Assembly (NCBI RefSeq): GCF_004786035.1
Contig: NZ_CP035088.1
Span: 6,161,001-6,225,000 of the forward strand
DNA: 64,000 bases
Direction of reading: 5' to 3'
From: Pseudomonas viciae
GTDB taxonomy: Bacteria > Pseudomonadota > Gammaproteobacteria > Pseudomonadales > Pseudomonadaceae
Part shown: piece after piece, positions 56,180-64,000 of the stretch
Layout of the letters: every line of letters begins with the position of its first letter
Numbering within the stretch: position 1 is the stretch's first letter
Made by a program: the position numbers and the translations under genes
Notes under the pieces: generated by a model
What the model was told of the DNA's origin: nothing
The model's input: the letters and a program-made list of their open reading frames with translations, nothing else
The model's database searches: none

Positions 56180-58363
56180 ATGTCATCGACTTCGTTTAGC
56201 CAGTCTCTGCGTCGCCTTTGGGCGTTGGATAAGTTCAGTTATAGCGTGCGGGTGTTCATCGCCCTGACCGGCAGCATGGGGGTGTGCTGGTATCTTGATG
56301 AGATGGTGCTGCTGATCCCGCTGTTCCTGGGCATCATCGCCAGCGCCCTGGCCGAGACCGATGACACTTGGCAGGGCCGCCTCAACGCGCTGGCCGTGAC
56401 CCTGGTGTGCTTCACCGTCGCGGCGCTGTCGGTTGAGTTGCTGTTCCCGTATCCCATCCTGTTCATCATCGCCCTGGCCCTGGCGAGCTTCGGCCTGACC
56501 ATGCTCGGAGCCCTGGGTGAGCGCTATGGCGCGATTGCCTCGGCCACCTTGATTCTGTCGGTCTATACCATGATCGGCGTGGACCAGCGCGGTGGCGCGG
56601 TCACCGATTTCTGGCACGAACCCCTGCTGCTGGTGGCTGGCGCTGCGTGGTACGGCTTGCTCTCAGTGCTGTGGCAAGCGCTGTTTTCCAACCAACCGGT
56701 GCAGCAAAGCCTGGCGCGGCTGTTTCGCGAGCTGGGCCGTTACCTGAAACTCAAATCGTCGCTTCTGGAGCCGATTCGTCAACTGGACGTCGAAGCCCGA
56801 CGCCTGGAACTGGCCCAACAGAACGGCCGAGTGGTCGCGGCGCTGAACGCAGCGAAGGAGATCATCCTGCACCGCGTGGGCAATGGCCGGCCAGGCTCCA
56901 AAGTCAGCCGTTACCTGAAGCTGTATTTCCTCGCCCAAGACATCCATGAGCGCGCCAGTTCCTCCCATTACCCCTACAACGCACTGGCCGAGGCCTTCTT
57001 CCACAGCGACGTGATGTTCCGCTGCCAGCGCCTGCTGCGCCAGCAGGGCAAGGCCTGCCAGGCGCTGGCCGAATCGATCCAACTGCGCCAGCCGTTCGTC
57101 TACGACGCCAGCTTCGCCGAGGCCCTCAACGACCTGCATGCCTCCCTCGAACACCTGCGCATCCAGAGCAATCCGGCCTGGCGCGGCTTGTTGCGATCGT
57201 TACGCGCCCTTTCGGCCAACCTTGCCACCATGGATCGCCTGCTCAGCGACGCGAGCAACCCCGATGCCCTGGCCGACGCCACCGACAGCAGCTTGCTGGA
57301 CCGCTCGCCGCGCAACCTCAAGGACGTCTGGCTACGCTTGCGCACGCAGCTCACGCCAACCTCGCTGCTGTTCCGTCATGCCCTGCGCCTGCCCTTGGCG
57401 CTGAGCGTGGGCTACGCCATGGTGCATCTGATCCACCCATCCCAGGGTTATTGGATCATCCTCACCACGCTGTTCGTCTGCCAACCCAACTACGGCGCCA
57501 CCCGGCGCAAGCTCGGCCAGCGAATCATCGGCACCGCCATTGGCCTGACCGTGGCCTGGGCACTGTTCGATCTGTTTCCCAACCCGCTGGTGCAATCGAG
57601 CTTCGCCATTGCCGCCGGGGTGGTGTTCTTTACCAACCGCACGACCCGCTACACCCTGGCAACTGCGGGGATCACCATCATGGTGCTGTTCTGCTTCAAC
57701 CAGGTGGGCGACGGCTACGGGCTACTGCTGCCGCGACTGTTCGATACCTTGCTGGGCAGCCTGATTGCCGGGCTTGCGGTATTCCTGTTCCTGCCCGACT
57801 GGCAAGGCCGACGACTGAACAAGGTGCTGGCCAACACGCTGACCTGCAACAGCATTTACCTGCGTCAGATCATGCAGCAGTACGCCGCCGGTAAAAGCGA
57901 CGACCTGGCCTACCGCCTGGCCCGCCGCAATGCCCACAACGCCGACGCCGCGCTGTCCACCACGCTGGCCAACATGCTGATGGAGCCGGGGCATTTCCGT
58001 AAGGAAGCCGATGTGGGGTTCCGCTTCCTGGTGCTGTCCCACACGCTGCTCAGTTACCTGTCAGGCCTGGGCGCCCACCGCGGCACCGAACTGCCAGCGC
58101 AGGTGCGCGAGCACCTGATCGATGGCGCAGGGGCGAAACTGGCGACGAGCATCGACGAAATCGCCCAGGGCCTGGCGAGTAAAACGCCGATTGTGCTCCA
58201 AAGCGACGAGGAGGAAGCCCTGGCCAATGAGCTTGAGCAGATGCCCGATGAAATTGACGAAGGCCAGCGACTGGTGCAGACGCAACTGGGGTTGATCTGT
58301 CGGCAACTGGGGCCGTTGCGGACCTTGGCGGCGCATTTGATCAAGGACACCAGCGAGGCTTGA
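56180..58363 (+). CDS. yccS: YccS/FUSC-family inner membrane protein
   Basis: 727 residues. Two hydrophobic blocks (about 25-165 and 405-535), each with several membrane segments, separated and followed by cytoplasmic parts: the layout of YccS. LWALDKFSYSVRVFIAL and PSQGYWIILTTLFVCQPNYGATRRK are family segments. Related to aromatic-acid exporters but of unproven role. ATG at 56180 (MSSTSFSQSLRRL) fits the family better than an ATG 20 codons earlier. Confidence 0.88.
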   Translation: MSSTSFSQSLRRLWALDKFSYSVRVFIALTGSMGVCWYLDEMVLLIPLFLGIIASALAETDDTWQGRLNALAVTLVCFTVAALSVELLFPYPILFIIALALASFGLTMLGALGERYGAIASATLILSVYTMIGVDQRGGAVTDFWHEPLLLVAGAAWYGLLSVLWQALFSNQPVQQSLARLFRELGRYLKLKSSLLEPIRQLDVEARRLELAQQNGRVVAALNAAKEIILHRVGNGRPGSKVSRYLKLYFLAQDIHERASSSHYPYNALAEAFFHSDVMFRCQRLLRQQGKACQALAESIQLRQPFVYDASFAEALNDLHASLEHLRIQSNPAWRGLLRSLRALSANLATMDRLLSDASNPDALADATDSSLLDRSPRNLKDVWLRLRTQLTPTSLLFRHALRLPLALSVGYAMVHLIHPSQGYWIILTTLFVCQPNYGATRRKLGQRIIGTAIGLTVAWALFDLFPNPLVQSSFAIAAGVVFFTNRTTRYTLATAGITIMVLFCFNQVGDGYGLLLPRLFDTLLGSLIAGLAVFLFLPDWQGRRLNKVLANTLTCNSIYLRQIMQQYAAGKSDDLAYRLARRNAHNADAALSTTLANMLMEPGHFRKEADVGFRFLVLSHTLLSYLSGLGAHRGTELPAQVREHLIDGAGAKLATSIDEIAQGLASKTPIVLQSDEEEALANELEQMPDEIDEGQRLVQTQLGLICRQLGPLRTLAAHLIKDTSEA

Positions 58364-58386
58364 GACTGCAGTGAATGGGTCGACCC

Positions 58387-58455
58387 CTTCGCGAGCAAGC
58401 CCGCTCCCACAGGAGTACGCATTCCAAATGTGGGAGCGGGCTTGCTCGCGAAGAG
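58387..58455. repeat. REP doublet with short loop
   Basis: Inverted copies at 58387-58411 and 58430-58455 between the convergent yccS and solute-binding protein genes. Confidence 0.9.
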
Positions 58456-58483
58456 GCCAGTCCAGACCACTCAACCTTCAAGC

Positions 58484-59221
58484 TCACATCCCGTGCTGCT
58501 TGAGCAACCGCGCATAACTGCCATCCGCCTTCATCGCCGCAATCTCCCGATCAAACCCCGCCACGATCTGCTCATGCTGCGGGTTCTTCAGGCTGACCAG
58601 GATGTGCAGGCTGTTTTCGCTCAACGGCTTGGGCAGGAACTCCACGGCATTGCGCACCTTGGCCGATTCGCGGGCCAGGTAATAACGGGCGACATATTCA
58701 TCTTCCAGAGTCAGCTTCACGCGGTCGGCAGCCAGCATGCGCACGGCCATCGCGAAGTTATGCACAGGGACTTTCTGCATTTTCTGGTCTTCATCGAATG
58801 CCTTGGAGTAGGCATAACCGCGCACCACGGCGATGGGATAGGCATACAGCTGTGGCAGGTTGTCGAACTCAATCGGCGCATCCTTGCGCTTGAGGAAGCG
58901 CACGCGGTTGAGCAGATACTCGGCCGAGAACTGGCCCACATGGGTGCGTTCTTCGCTGTACCAGGCGTTGACCAGCACGTCATAACGCCCCTCTCCGATG
59001 CCCAGCATTGCCCGAGCCCAGGGCACCTGCTCGAAATCAGTGGCATAACCGGCCCGCGCCAGGGCCGTGCTGACGATATCGGTCGCCAGGCCGCCATTGA
59101 CCAGCGTGGAGTCGGTAAAGGGCGGCCAGCCATCGGCGACCAAACGCAACTTCTGCGCATAAGCGTTGTGGCTCAGCAACAGCAACCCGACCAAAGCAAG
59201 AGCTCGATGCAATCGCGGCAT
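58484..59221 (-). CDS. Periplasmic solute-binding protein, amino-acid type (SBP_bac_3)
   Basis: 245 residues. Signal peptide MPRLHRALALVGLLLLSHNAYA, then the SBP_bac_3 fold (LRLVADGWPPFTDSTLVNGGLATDIV). No permease or ATPase nearby, so it may be an orphan binding or sensory protein. The ATG at 59221 has AAGG nine bases upstream; an ATG three codons earlier has that box directly against it. Confidence 0.85.
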   Translation of the reverse strand: MPRLHRALALVGLLLLSHNAYAQKLRLVADGWPPFTDSTLVNGGLATDIVSTALARAGYATDFEQVPWARAMLGIGEGRYDVLVNAWYSEERTHVGQFSAEYLLNRVRFLKRKDAPIEFDNLPQLYAYPIAVVRGYAYSKAFDEDQKMQKVPVHNFAMAVRMLAADRVKLTLEDEYVARYYLARESAKVRNAVEFLPKPLSENSLHILVSLKNPQHEQIVAGFDREIAAMKADGSYARLLKQHGM

Positions 59222-59482
59222 GCCAAACATCCTTGACGGGTTCAAAGCCCGGTTTGTTTTTAGCCGAAACTCAAGGGATATCCTCAGACATCCGGTCCTA
59301 ACATTAGCTCATTGAAACCGCTGCACGGCGCTGGATCGAAGATTACACAAAGAAGACAACGCTGCGGCAAAGGAATGATGGCATTTTGGTCTTTATCACA
59401 GATTTTTTTACTGGAGCGAGCAAGAGACTTCCGAAGACAGCGCGCTTAATATCGGCATCAGGTTCTCAAGGAAATTCAAAAA
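59222..59482. promoter_or_regulatory. Divergent region between the solute-binding protein and elaA genes
   Basis: 261 bp, AT-rich in its right half (59380-59410), no gene seen. Confidence 0.4.
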
Positions 59483-59935
59483 ATGGACATCGATTGGGTC
59501 TGCAAACACCACAGTGACCTGAGCAAGGAACAGCTGTATGCCATCCTCAAATTGCGCGCCGAAGTGTTCGTCGTCGAGCAAAACTGTGCCTACCCGGACG
59601 TCGACGGCCTGGATCTGGAGGGCGACACCTGCCATTTGATGGCTTGGCAGGGCAATCACTTGGTGGCCTACCTACGTTTACTCGACCCGCATTCGCAAAA
59701 CAGCGACGTGGTGATCGGGCGCGTGGTCATCGCACCGCAAGCCCGGGGCCAGGGCCTGGGTCATAAACTGATGGAACGAGCCCTCAAGCAGGCCGAGAAA
59801 CGCTGGCCTGGTACGTCGATCTCATTGTCGGCACAGGCGCATTTGCAGGGGTATTACGGACGGTATGGGTTTGGCGTAGTGGGTGTGGAATATATGGAAG
59901 ATGGGATTCCACATATAGGCATGCATCGGCCCTGA
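59483..59935 (+). CDS. elaA: ElaA-type GNAT acetyltransferase
   Basis: 150 residues. ElaA pattern: LYAILKLRAEVFVVEQNCAYPDVDGLD, then the acetyl-CoA loop VIAPQARGQGLGHKLMERAL and YYGRYGFGVVGVEYMEDGIPHIGM. Substrate unknown. AAGGAAA box. A REP pair follows. Confidence 0.92.
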   Translation: MDIDWVCKHHSDLSKEQLYAILKLRAEVFVVEQNCAYPDVDGLDLEGDTCHLMAWQGNHLVAYLRLLDPHSQNSDVVIGRVVIAPQARGQGLGHKLMERALKQAEKRWPGTSISLSAQAHLQGYYGRYGFGVVGVEYMEDGIPHIGMHRP

Positions 59936-59941
59936 GGCCTT

Positions 59942-60038
59942 CTTCGCGAGCAAGCCCGCTCCCACAGTGGATCTTCAGTGAACACAAATTTTGTGTACGA
60001 AGACGATCAAATGTGGGAGCGGGCTTGCTCGCGAAGAG
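59942..60038. repeat. REP doublet (REPIN)
   Basis: Inverted copies at 59942-59967 and 60012-60038 between convergent elaA and the winged-helix gene. Confidence 0.9.
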
Positions 60039-60061
60039 GCCACCCCAGACACAGCCAATGT

Positions 60062-60358
60062 TCAGGGATACTCAAGCACCGCCTTGATCCGCTGCAGATT
60101 CCCCTCGATCCACCCCCGATCAATCGCCCCCCAATCGCGAATCCGATAACACCCGGCATGATTGCGGGCGCCCTGCTCCTGCTCGAACTCACACACAATA
60201 TCCAGGTCCGCCAGCGCCGCCACGGTATCCTGGGCGGTGCGCCGGGGCATACCGGTGACTTCGGTGAGCGCGGGGACATTGCTGGCCACGCCGCTGTCGA
60301 TCAGGTAAGCCACATACAAACGACGATAGAAGCTGCTTTTGGTCTTGCTGACATCCAT
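60062..60358 (-). CDS. Small winged-helix DNA-binding protein
   Basis: 98 residues. Helix-turn-helix layout SGVASNVPALTEVTGMPRRTAQDTVAALADL, followed by a short wing and a C-terminal part. ATG at 60358 with AAGGA eight bases before. It starts 4 bp after the metalloprotease stop, so the two are co-transcribed. Role unknown; likely a local regulator. Confidence 0.78.
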   Translation of the reverse strand: MDVSKTKSSFYRRLYVAYLIDSGVASNVPALTEVTGMPRRTAQDTVAALADLDIVCEFEQEQGARNHAGCYRIRDWGAIDRGWIEGNLQRIKAVLEYP

Positions 60359-60362
60359 CCAG

Positions 60363-60866
60363 TCATTCCTTGTGTTGTTGCAGATCACGCCAGGTCAGGT
60401 ACACCCGCAAGTCGAATTCCAACTGGTGATACCCCGGCAGCATGTGCTCGCAGAGTTGGTAGAACGCCTTGTTGTGGTCCGACTCTTTGAAGTGGGCCAA
60501 CTCATGCACCACGATCATTTTCAAAAACTCGGGTGCCGCCTCCTTGAACAGCGAAGCGATGCGGATTTCCTTCTTGGCCTTGAGCTTGCCGCCCTGCACC
60601 CGTGAAACCGCAGTGTGCAGGCCAAGGGCGCGGTGGGTCAGGTCCAGGCGATTGTCGAACAGCACCTTATCGATGGCCGGCGCGTTACGCAGGTATTGTT
60701 GCTTGAGCTCCAGCGCATAACCGTACAGGGCTTTATCGCTCTGGACCGGATGCCGGTCGGGATAGCGCTGGTGCAGGTAATCGCCCAGTCGATCCTGGGC
60801 AATCATTTGCTGCACTTGTGCTTGCAGGGCGGCCGGGTAGGCCTGAAGGTATTTGAGCGCGGTCAT
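60363..60866 (-). CDS. YgjP-type zinc metalloprotease (DUF45/M48-like)
   Basis: 167 residues. HELAHFKESDHNKAFYQL gives HExxH with a later His. YgjP-like proteins are small soluble metalloproteases of unknown substrate. Start taken at MTALKYLQAYPAALQ; a GTG six codons earlier is possible, and neither has a good binding site. Confidence 0.82.
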   Translation of the reverse strand: MTALKYLQAYPAALQAQVQQMIAQDRLGDYLHQRYPDRHPVQSDKALYGYALELKQQYLRNAPAIDKVLFDNRLDLTHRALGLHTAVSRVQGGKLKAKKEIRIASLFKEAAPEFLKMIVVHELAHFKESDHNKAFYQLCEHMLPGYHQLEFDLRVYLTWRDLQQHKE

Positions 60867-60907
60867 CGGTGGCAACACAGTCACAAAAGGCCGCCAGTGT
60901 AGCGAAT

Positions 60908-63031
60908 TCAGGCCTGCACCGCGCTCCAGTCAAATGGCACGGCAAAGGCATCGGTGTCTTCGGCCATCAACGGTCGCGCCACGAGGAACCCTTGCACGTA
61001 GCCACAGCCATGGGCCTTGAGCCAGTGATATTGCTCCGAGGTCTCGACCCCCTCGGCGATCACCCGCAAGCCCAATTGTGTACACAAATCGATCACCGAA
61101 GCAGCCAGTGCCGCATCTCGAGGCGAGTCCGGCAGACGGGCGATCAGGTGTCGGTCGAGCTTGAGAGTGTCGAGTTCAAGGTCGCGCAGATGCGCCAGCG
61201 AACACGGCCCCGAACCGAAGTCATCCAGCGCCACCCGCACCCCGAGGTGCCGCAGCAGCCGCAACTGCTTATGGGTTTCGTCGGGGTTGCGCATCAGCGC
61301 ATCCTCGGTCACCTCCACCTCCAGTTGCCGGGGTTTCAAGGCATGGCGGTCCAGGACCTGACGCAATTCGGTCACCAGGTTAGGCATGCCGAACTGGGTA
61401 CTGCTCAGGCTCACCCCCAACACCAGATCGTCAGCGAACTTGCGCTCCCAGACTTTGCGCTGGGCTGCGCTGCGATGATAGATCCAACTGCCCAACCGGC
61501 TGATCAACCGCGCCTCTTCCAGCAACGGCAGGAACAGCCCCGGCGGTACATCGCCGACGCTGGGGTGCTGCCAGCGCAACAACGCCTCGAAGCCACGGAT
61601 CCGCCCATCTGCGATGGACACCTGGGGCTGATAGACCATATTGAAATCGCGGTTCTCGATGGCCGAGCGCACACTTTCCTCGAGCATCAGCCTTGAACGG
61701 GCTCGACCGTTCATTTCGTGATCGTAGAAACGGTATTGCTGGCGGCCGGCGCGTTTGGCTTCGTACATGGCGATGTCGGAAGCGCGCAGCAAACCGTCGA
61801 GATTGGACCCGCAATCCGGATACGTCGCGATGCCGATACTGGCCCCCAACGCCACATCCATGCCTTCGATCTGCTGACAGATCGAGACTCGCTCGATGAG
61901 CTTTTCCGCGATCTTCGCCGCGTGCTCCGGGAGTTCGAGGTCCAGCAGGGCCGTGAACTCGTCACCGCCGAGCCGTGCCAGGATGTCGAACGGACGCAGG
62001 CACGCCTTCAATTGCTCGGACACCCAGCGCAACACTCGGTCACCGGCGTCATGGCCCAGGGAATCATTGACCCGCTTGAAGCCGTCGAGATCCAGATACA
62101 GCAACACCCAGTTGCTTTCCAGCCGCTCGCTGCGCATCAGCAGGTTTTCCGCCGTCTGATAAAACCCCCTGCGGTTGAGCAAACCGGTCAGCGGGTCAGT
62201 GACAGCCTGGAACTCGAGTTGCTGGTGCAAGTGGCGAACCACCGACATGTCCTGAAGCGTCACCACCATCGCCTTCTGCTCCGAGGGCAGCGGCGCACAG
62301 GACAACGCCACCGACACCTGCTGGCCAGGCGCAGTGCGCAGGACGGCATCGTGCACGCGCCAGGTTTCACCACGGCAATAGGCGCGGTGGATATCGGAGT
62401 CGACCCATTCGGGGATATGGGGTTTCTGCAGGAAGTCCAGCAACGGCATGCCCTGCAACTGCTCGGCGGTGGCATTGAGCAGCCGACATGTAGACGGGTT
62501 GGCGAAGCGGATACAGCCGCTCTCATCCACCACAAGGATCCCTTCGGCGGCATTGTCCAGCACCGAGGCGTTGAACGCCCTGGCGGCCTCCAGATCCTGG
62601 CTCAGACGCTGCAAGGCCCGGCGATTGCGCTGGTGCTCCAGCAACGCCTGGACCTTGGGCTTGAGAATCTGCGGGTCGAACGGTTTGAACAGGTAATCCA
62701 CGGCGCCACTGGCGTAGCCCTTGATCACCGCATCCTGGGATTGTTCGTTGGCGGTCAGGAAAATGATCGGCGTAAGCCGCGTGCGCTGGCTGCCGCGCAT
62801 CAGCCGCGCCACTTCGAAACCGTCCATATCGGGCATCTGCACATCCAGCAGAACCAAGTCGATCTCGTGTTCGAGCAGCAGATTAAGAGCCTCGATACCC
62901 GAGGCCGCCGTTATGACCTTCCAATCCTGACGCTGCAACAACGCTCGCATGCTGAGCAGGTTTTCGGGGTAATCATCAACAATCAATAGGACAGAGCTGT
63001 CTTCGCCAAGTGCAGGTTGCGCGCATTCCAT
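60908..63031 (-). CDS. Response regulator with PAS, GGDEF and EAL domains
   Basis: 707 residues. REC domain with phospho-acceptor Asp63 and Lys116; PAS domain about 150-265; GGDEF domain with LGGDEF 354-359 and I-site RPFD 346-349; EAL domain with EALLR 482-486, VEVTED, DDFGSG and AEGVET. Both c-di-GMP enzyme motifs look intact, so synthesis and breakdown are both possible, gated by phosphorylation. No histidine kinase gene nearby. Start MECAQPALGED behind GAGAAG. Confidence 0.93.
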   Translation of the reverse strand: MECAQPALGEDSSVLLIVDDYPENLLSMRALLQRQDWKVITAASGIEALNLLLEHEIDLVLLDVQMPDMDGFEVARLMRGSQRTRLTPIIFLTANEQSQDAVIKGYASGAVDYLFKPFDPQILKPKVQALLEHQRNRRALQRLSQDLEAARAFNASVLDNAAEGILVVDESGCIRFANPSTCRLLNATAEQLQGMPLLDFLQKPHIPEWVDSDIHRAYCRGETWRVHDAVLRTAPGQQVSVALSCAPLPSEQKAMVVTLQDMSVVRHLHQQLEFQAVTDPLTGLLNRRGFYQTAENLLMRSERLESNWVLLYLDLDGFKRVNDSLGHDAGDRVLRWVSEQLKACLRPFDILARLGGDEFTALLDLELPEHAAKIAEKLIERVSICQQIEGMDVALGASIGIATYPDCGSNLDGLLRASDIAMYEAKRAGRQQYRFYDHEMNGRARSRLMLEESVRSAIENRDFNMVYQPQVSIADGRIRGFEALLRWQHPSVGDVPPGLFLPLLEEARLISRLGSWIYHRSAAQRKVWERKFADDLVLGVSLSSTQFGMPNLVTELRQVLDRHALKPRQLEVEVTEDALMRNPDETHKQLRLLRHLGVRVALDDFGSGPCSLAHLRDLELDTLKLDRHLIARLPDSPRDAALAASVIDLCTQLGLRVIAEGVETSEQYHWLKAHGCGYVQGFLVARPLMAEDTDAFAVPFDWSAVQA

Positions 63032-63351
63032 GCTGCTTCTCTTATCGGGCGCCACGTCCGCTTTACGTGGCAAAGCGGACAAATACTGTGATCTCACTCT
63101 AGACCGTGATTCCGGAAAGCAGTAGGTGTCATCGCGCCATCATCCAGACAAAGCCCGAAATAGCCGACTAACGGTCACCCTCCTCGGGCACAGAAACTGC
63201 AACGACACCGCTGACAGACAATTGACGTCAGTCATCCGCCGGGCGGTCATCAAAAAATCTCCATCCTGCGTGATTAATTCGCCCACAAGCGCGAGCTAGA
63301 GCCTCTCGCCGGGCGCTCAGCATTTTCACCCCCGTTACGTAGGATCCGACC
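63032..63351. promoter_or_regulatory. Divergent region between the GGDEF/EAL and alginate lyase genes
   Basis: 320 bp with no credible gene; frames on the minus strand are short and lack similarity. No REP. Both promoters should lie here. Confidence 0.45.
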
Positions 63352-64000
63352 ATGATTGATCTCGCCACCTGGAACCTGAGCATCCCCGAAGGCAGCCCAC
63401 CGACGACCATCCAAACCTCTCAACTGGTGGAAGGGTTCCAGGACCAGTACTTCCGCGCCGACTCCGGTACGGTGTTTTTCTGGGCACCGGTCACCGGCGC
63501 CACGACCGCCAATGCGATTTACCCGCGTAGTGAACTGCGGGAAACCTATAGCAACGGCACCCAGCGCAACTGGTTGTACTCAGCGGCTGATAACAAGCTG
63601 GCCGCCACGCTGACCGTCAACCAGGTCCCCAGCACCGGCAAACTCGTCATCGGACAGATCCACGCCAAAGACAGCACCAGCCCCATGGTGAAGCTGGAGT
63701 ACCAGTACAAAACCTACAGCTCCACCGGCAACATCGTCGCCAAGGTCCGCATGCGCCCCGACGATGAATCGGGCCAGGTCATCACCATCGCCACGGGCAT
63801 AAAACTCAATCAGTCCTTCTCTTACCTGATCCACCTCAGCCCCGCCGGCGTCCTGACCATCAATGGCGCGGGTTACCAGTGGAGCTCCCCCATCAGCTCG
63901 ACCTGGAGCGACAAGCCGCTGTACTTCAAGGCGGGCGTGTACGTGCAGGACAACACCGGCTATCCCACCGAAGGCGGCACCGTGACGTTCAGCCTGCTGG
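63352..64000 (+). CDS. Polysaccharide lyase family 7 (alginate lyase), 3' end outside the window
   Basis: 216 codons visible, open to the window end. PL7 motifs in order: RSELRE 59-64, QIH 102-104 (catalytic His), and YFKAGVYVQD near 195-204. It begins MIDLATWNLSIPEGSPP with no signal peptide, so it is either cytoplasmic or exported by a route that uses no N-terminal signal. Binding site AGGAT. Divergent from the c-di-GMP gene, which may hint at a biofilm role. Confidence 0.88.
   Translation, partial: MIDLATWNLSIPEGSPPTTIQTSQLVEGFQDQYFRADSGTVFFWAPVTGATTANAIYPRSELRETYSNGTQRNWLYSAADNKLAATLTVNQVPSTGKLVIGQIHAKDSTSPMVKLEYQYKTYSSTGNIVAKVRMRPDDESGQVITIATGIKLNQSFSYLIHLSPAGVLTINGAGYQWSSPISSTWSDKPLYFKAGVYVQDNTGYPTEGGTVTFSLL

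Noticed and set aside
63228..63410. Small minus-strand frame between the GGDEF/EAL and lyase genes
   Set aside because: Overlaps the lyase start and has no binding site or similarity.

Overview
The window is a stretch of a Pseudomonas chromosome, most likely of the P. fluorescens group. Three things point there: GC-rich codon use, about twenty copies of the Pseudomonas-type REP palindrome between genes, and a gene order that follows the choline, carnitine and glycine betaine region of P. aeruginosa PAO1 (from memory, roughly PA5421 to PA5372). No tRNA, rRNA, CRISPR array, prophage or complete insertion sequence was seen.

Layout. 1-8 kb, minus strand: one-carbon and sarcosine block (fdhA start, purU, soxG-soxA-soxD-soxB, glyA). 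8-13 kb: a TraX-like membrane protein, low-specificity threonine aldolase, and the divergent gbcB/gbcA glycine betaine monooxygenase. 13-20 kb: an accessory module of a metallophosphoesterase, a membrane-anchored di-haem cytochrome c and an 1150-residue GMC oxidoreductase fused to an alpha/beta hydrolase. 20-21.8 kb: a gene-poor region with five 35-bp elements, each opening with a perfect DnaA box, and a GNAT gene between long direct repeats. 21.8-29.7 kb, minus strand: an ETF pair, dgcB, dgcA, a DgcA-linked protein and an M19 dipeptidase, for dimethylglycine. 29.9-37 kb: two small genes, then cdhR divergent from the carnitine operon caiX-cdhC-cdhA-cdhB, which ends in a gamma-butyrobetaine dioxygenase. 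37-48.5 kb: gbdR, serine ammonia-lyase, the choline ABC transporter, and betI-betB-betA. 48.7-64 kb: more general genes (TldD/PmbA-like pair, MFS exporter, dbpA, a YhiN-type flavoprotein, a YccS-type protein, a solute-binding protein, ElaA, a YgjP-type metalloprotease, a GGDEF/EAL response regulator, and a PL7 alginate lyase cut by the window end).

Together the genes cover nearly the whole route. Choline enters by ChoXWV and is oxidised by BetA and BetB to glycine betaine. Carnitine and gamma-butyrobetaine also feed glycine betaine. GbcAB gives dimethylglycine, DgcAB with the ETF gives sarcosine, and SoxBDAG gives glycine. GlyA makes serine and the serine ammonia-lyase makes pyruvate. PurU and FdhA deal with the released one-carbon units. 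The regulators BetI, GbdR and CdhR are all encoded here.

The least explained parts are the GMC-hydrolase/cytochrome/phosphoesterase module, the DnaA-box repeat region, an orphan 18-bp inverted repeat around a perfect -10 box (30844-30906), and an isolated minus-strand terminator near 37 kb.
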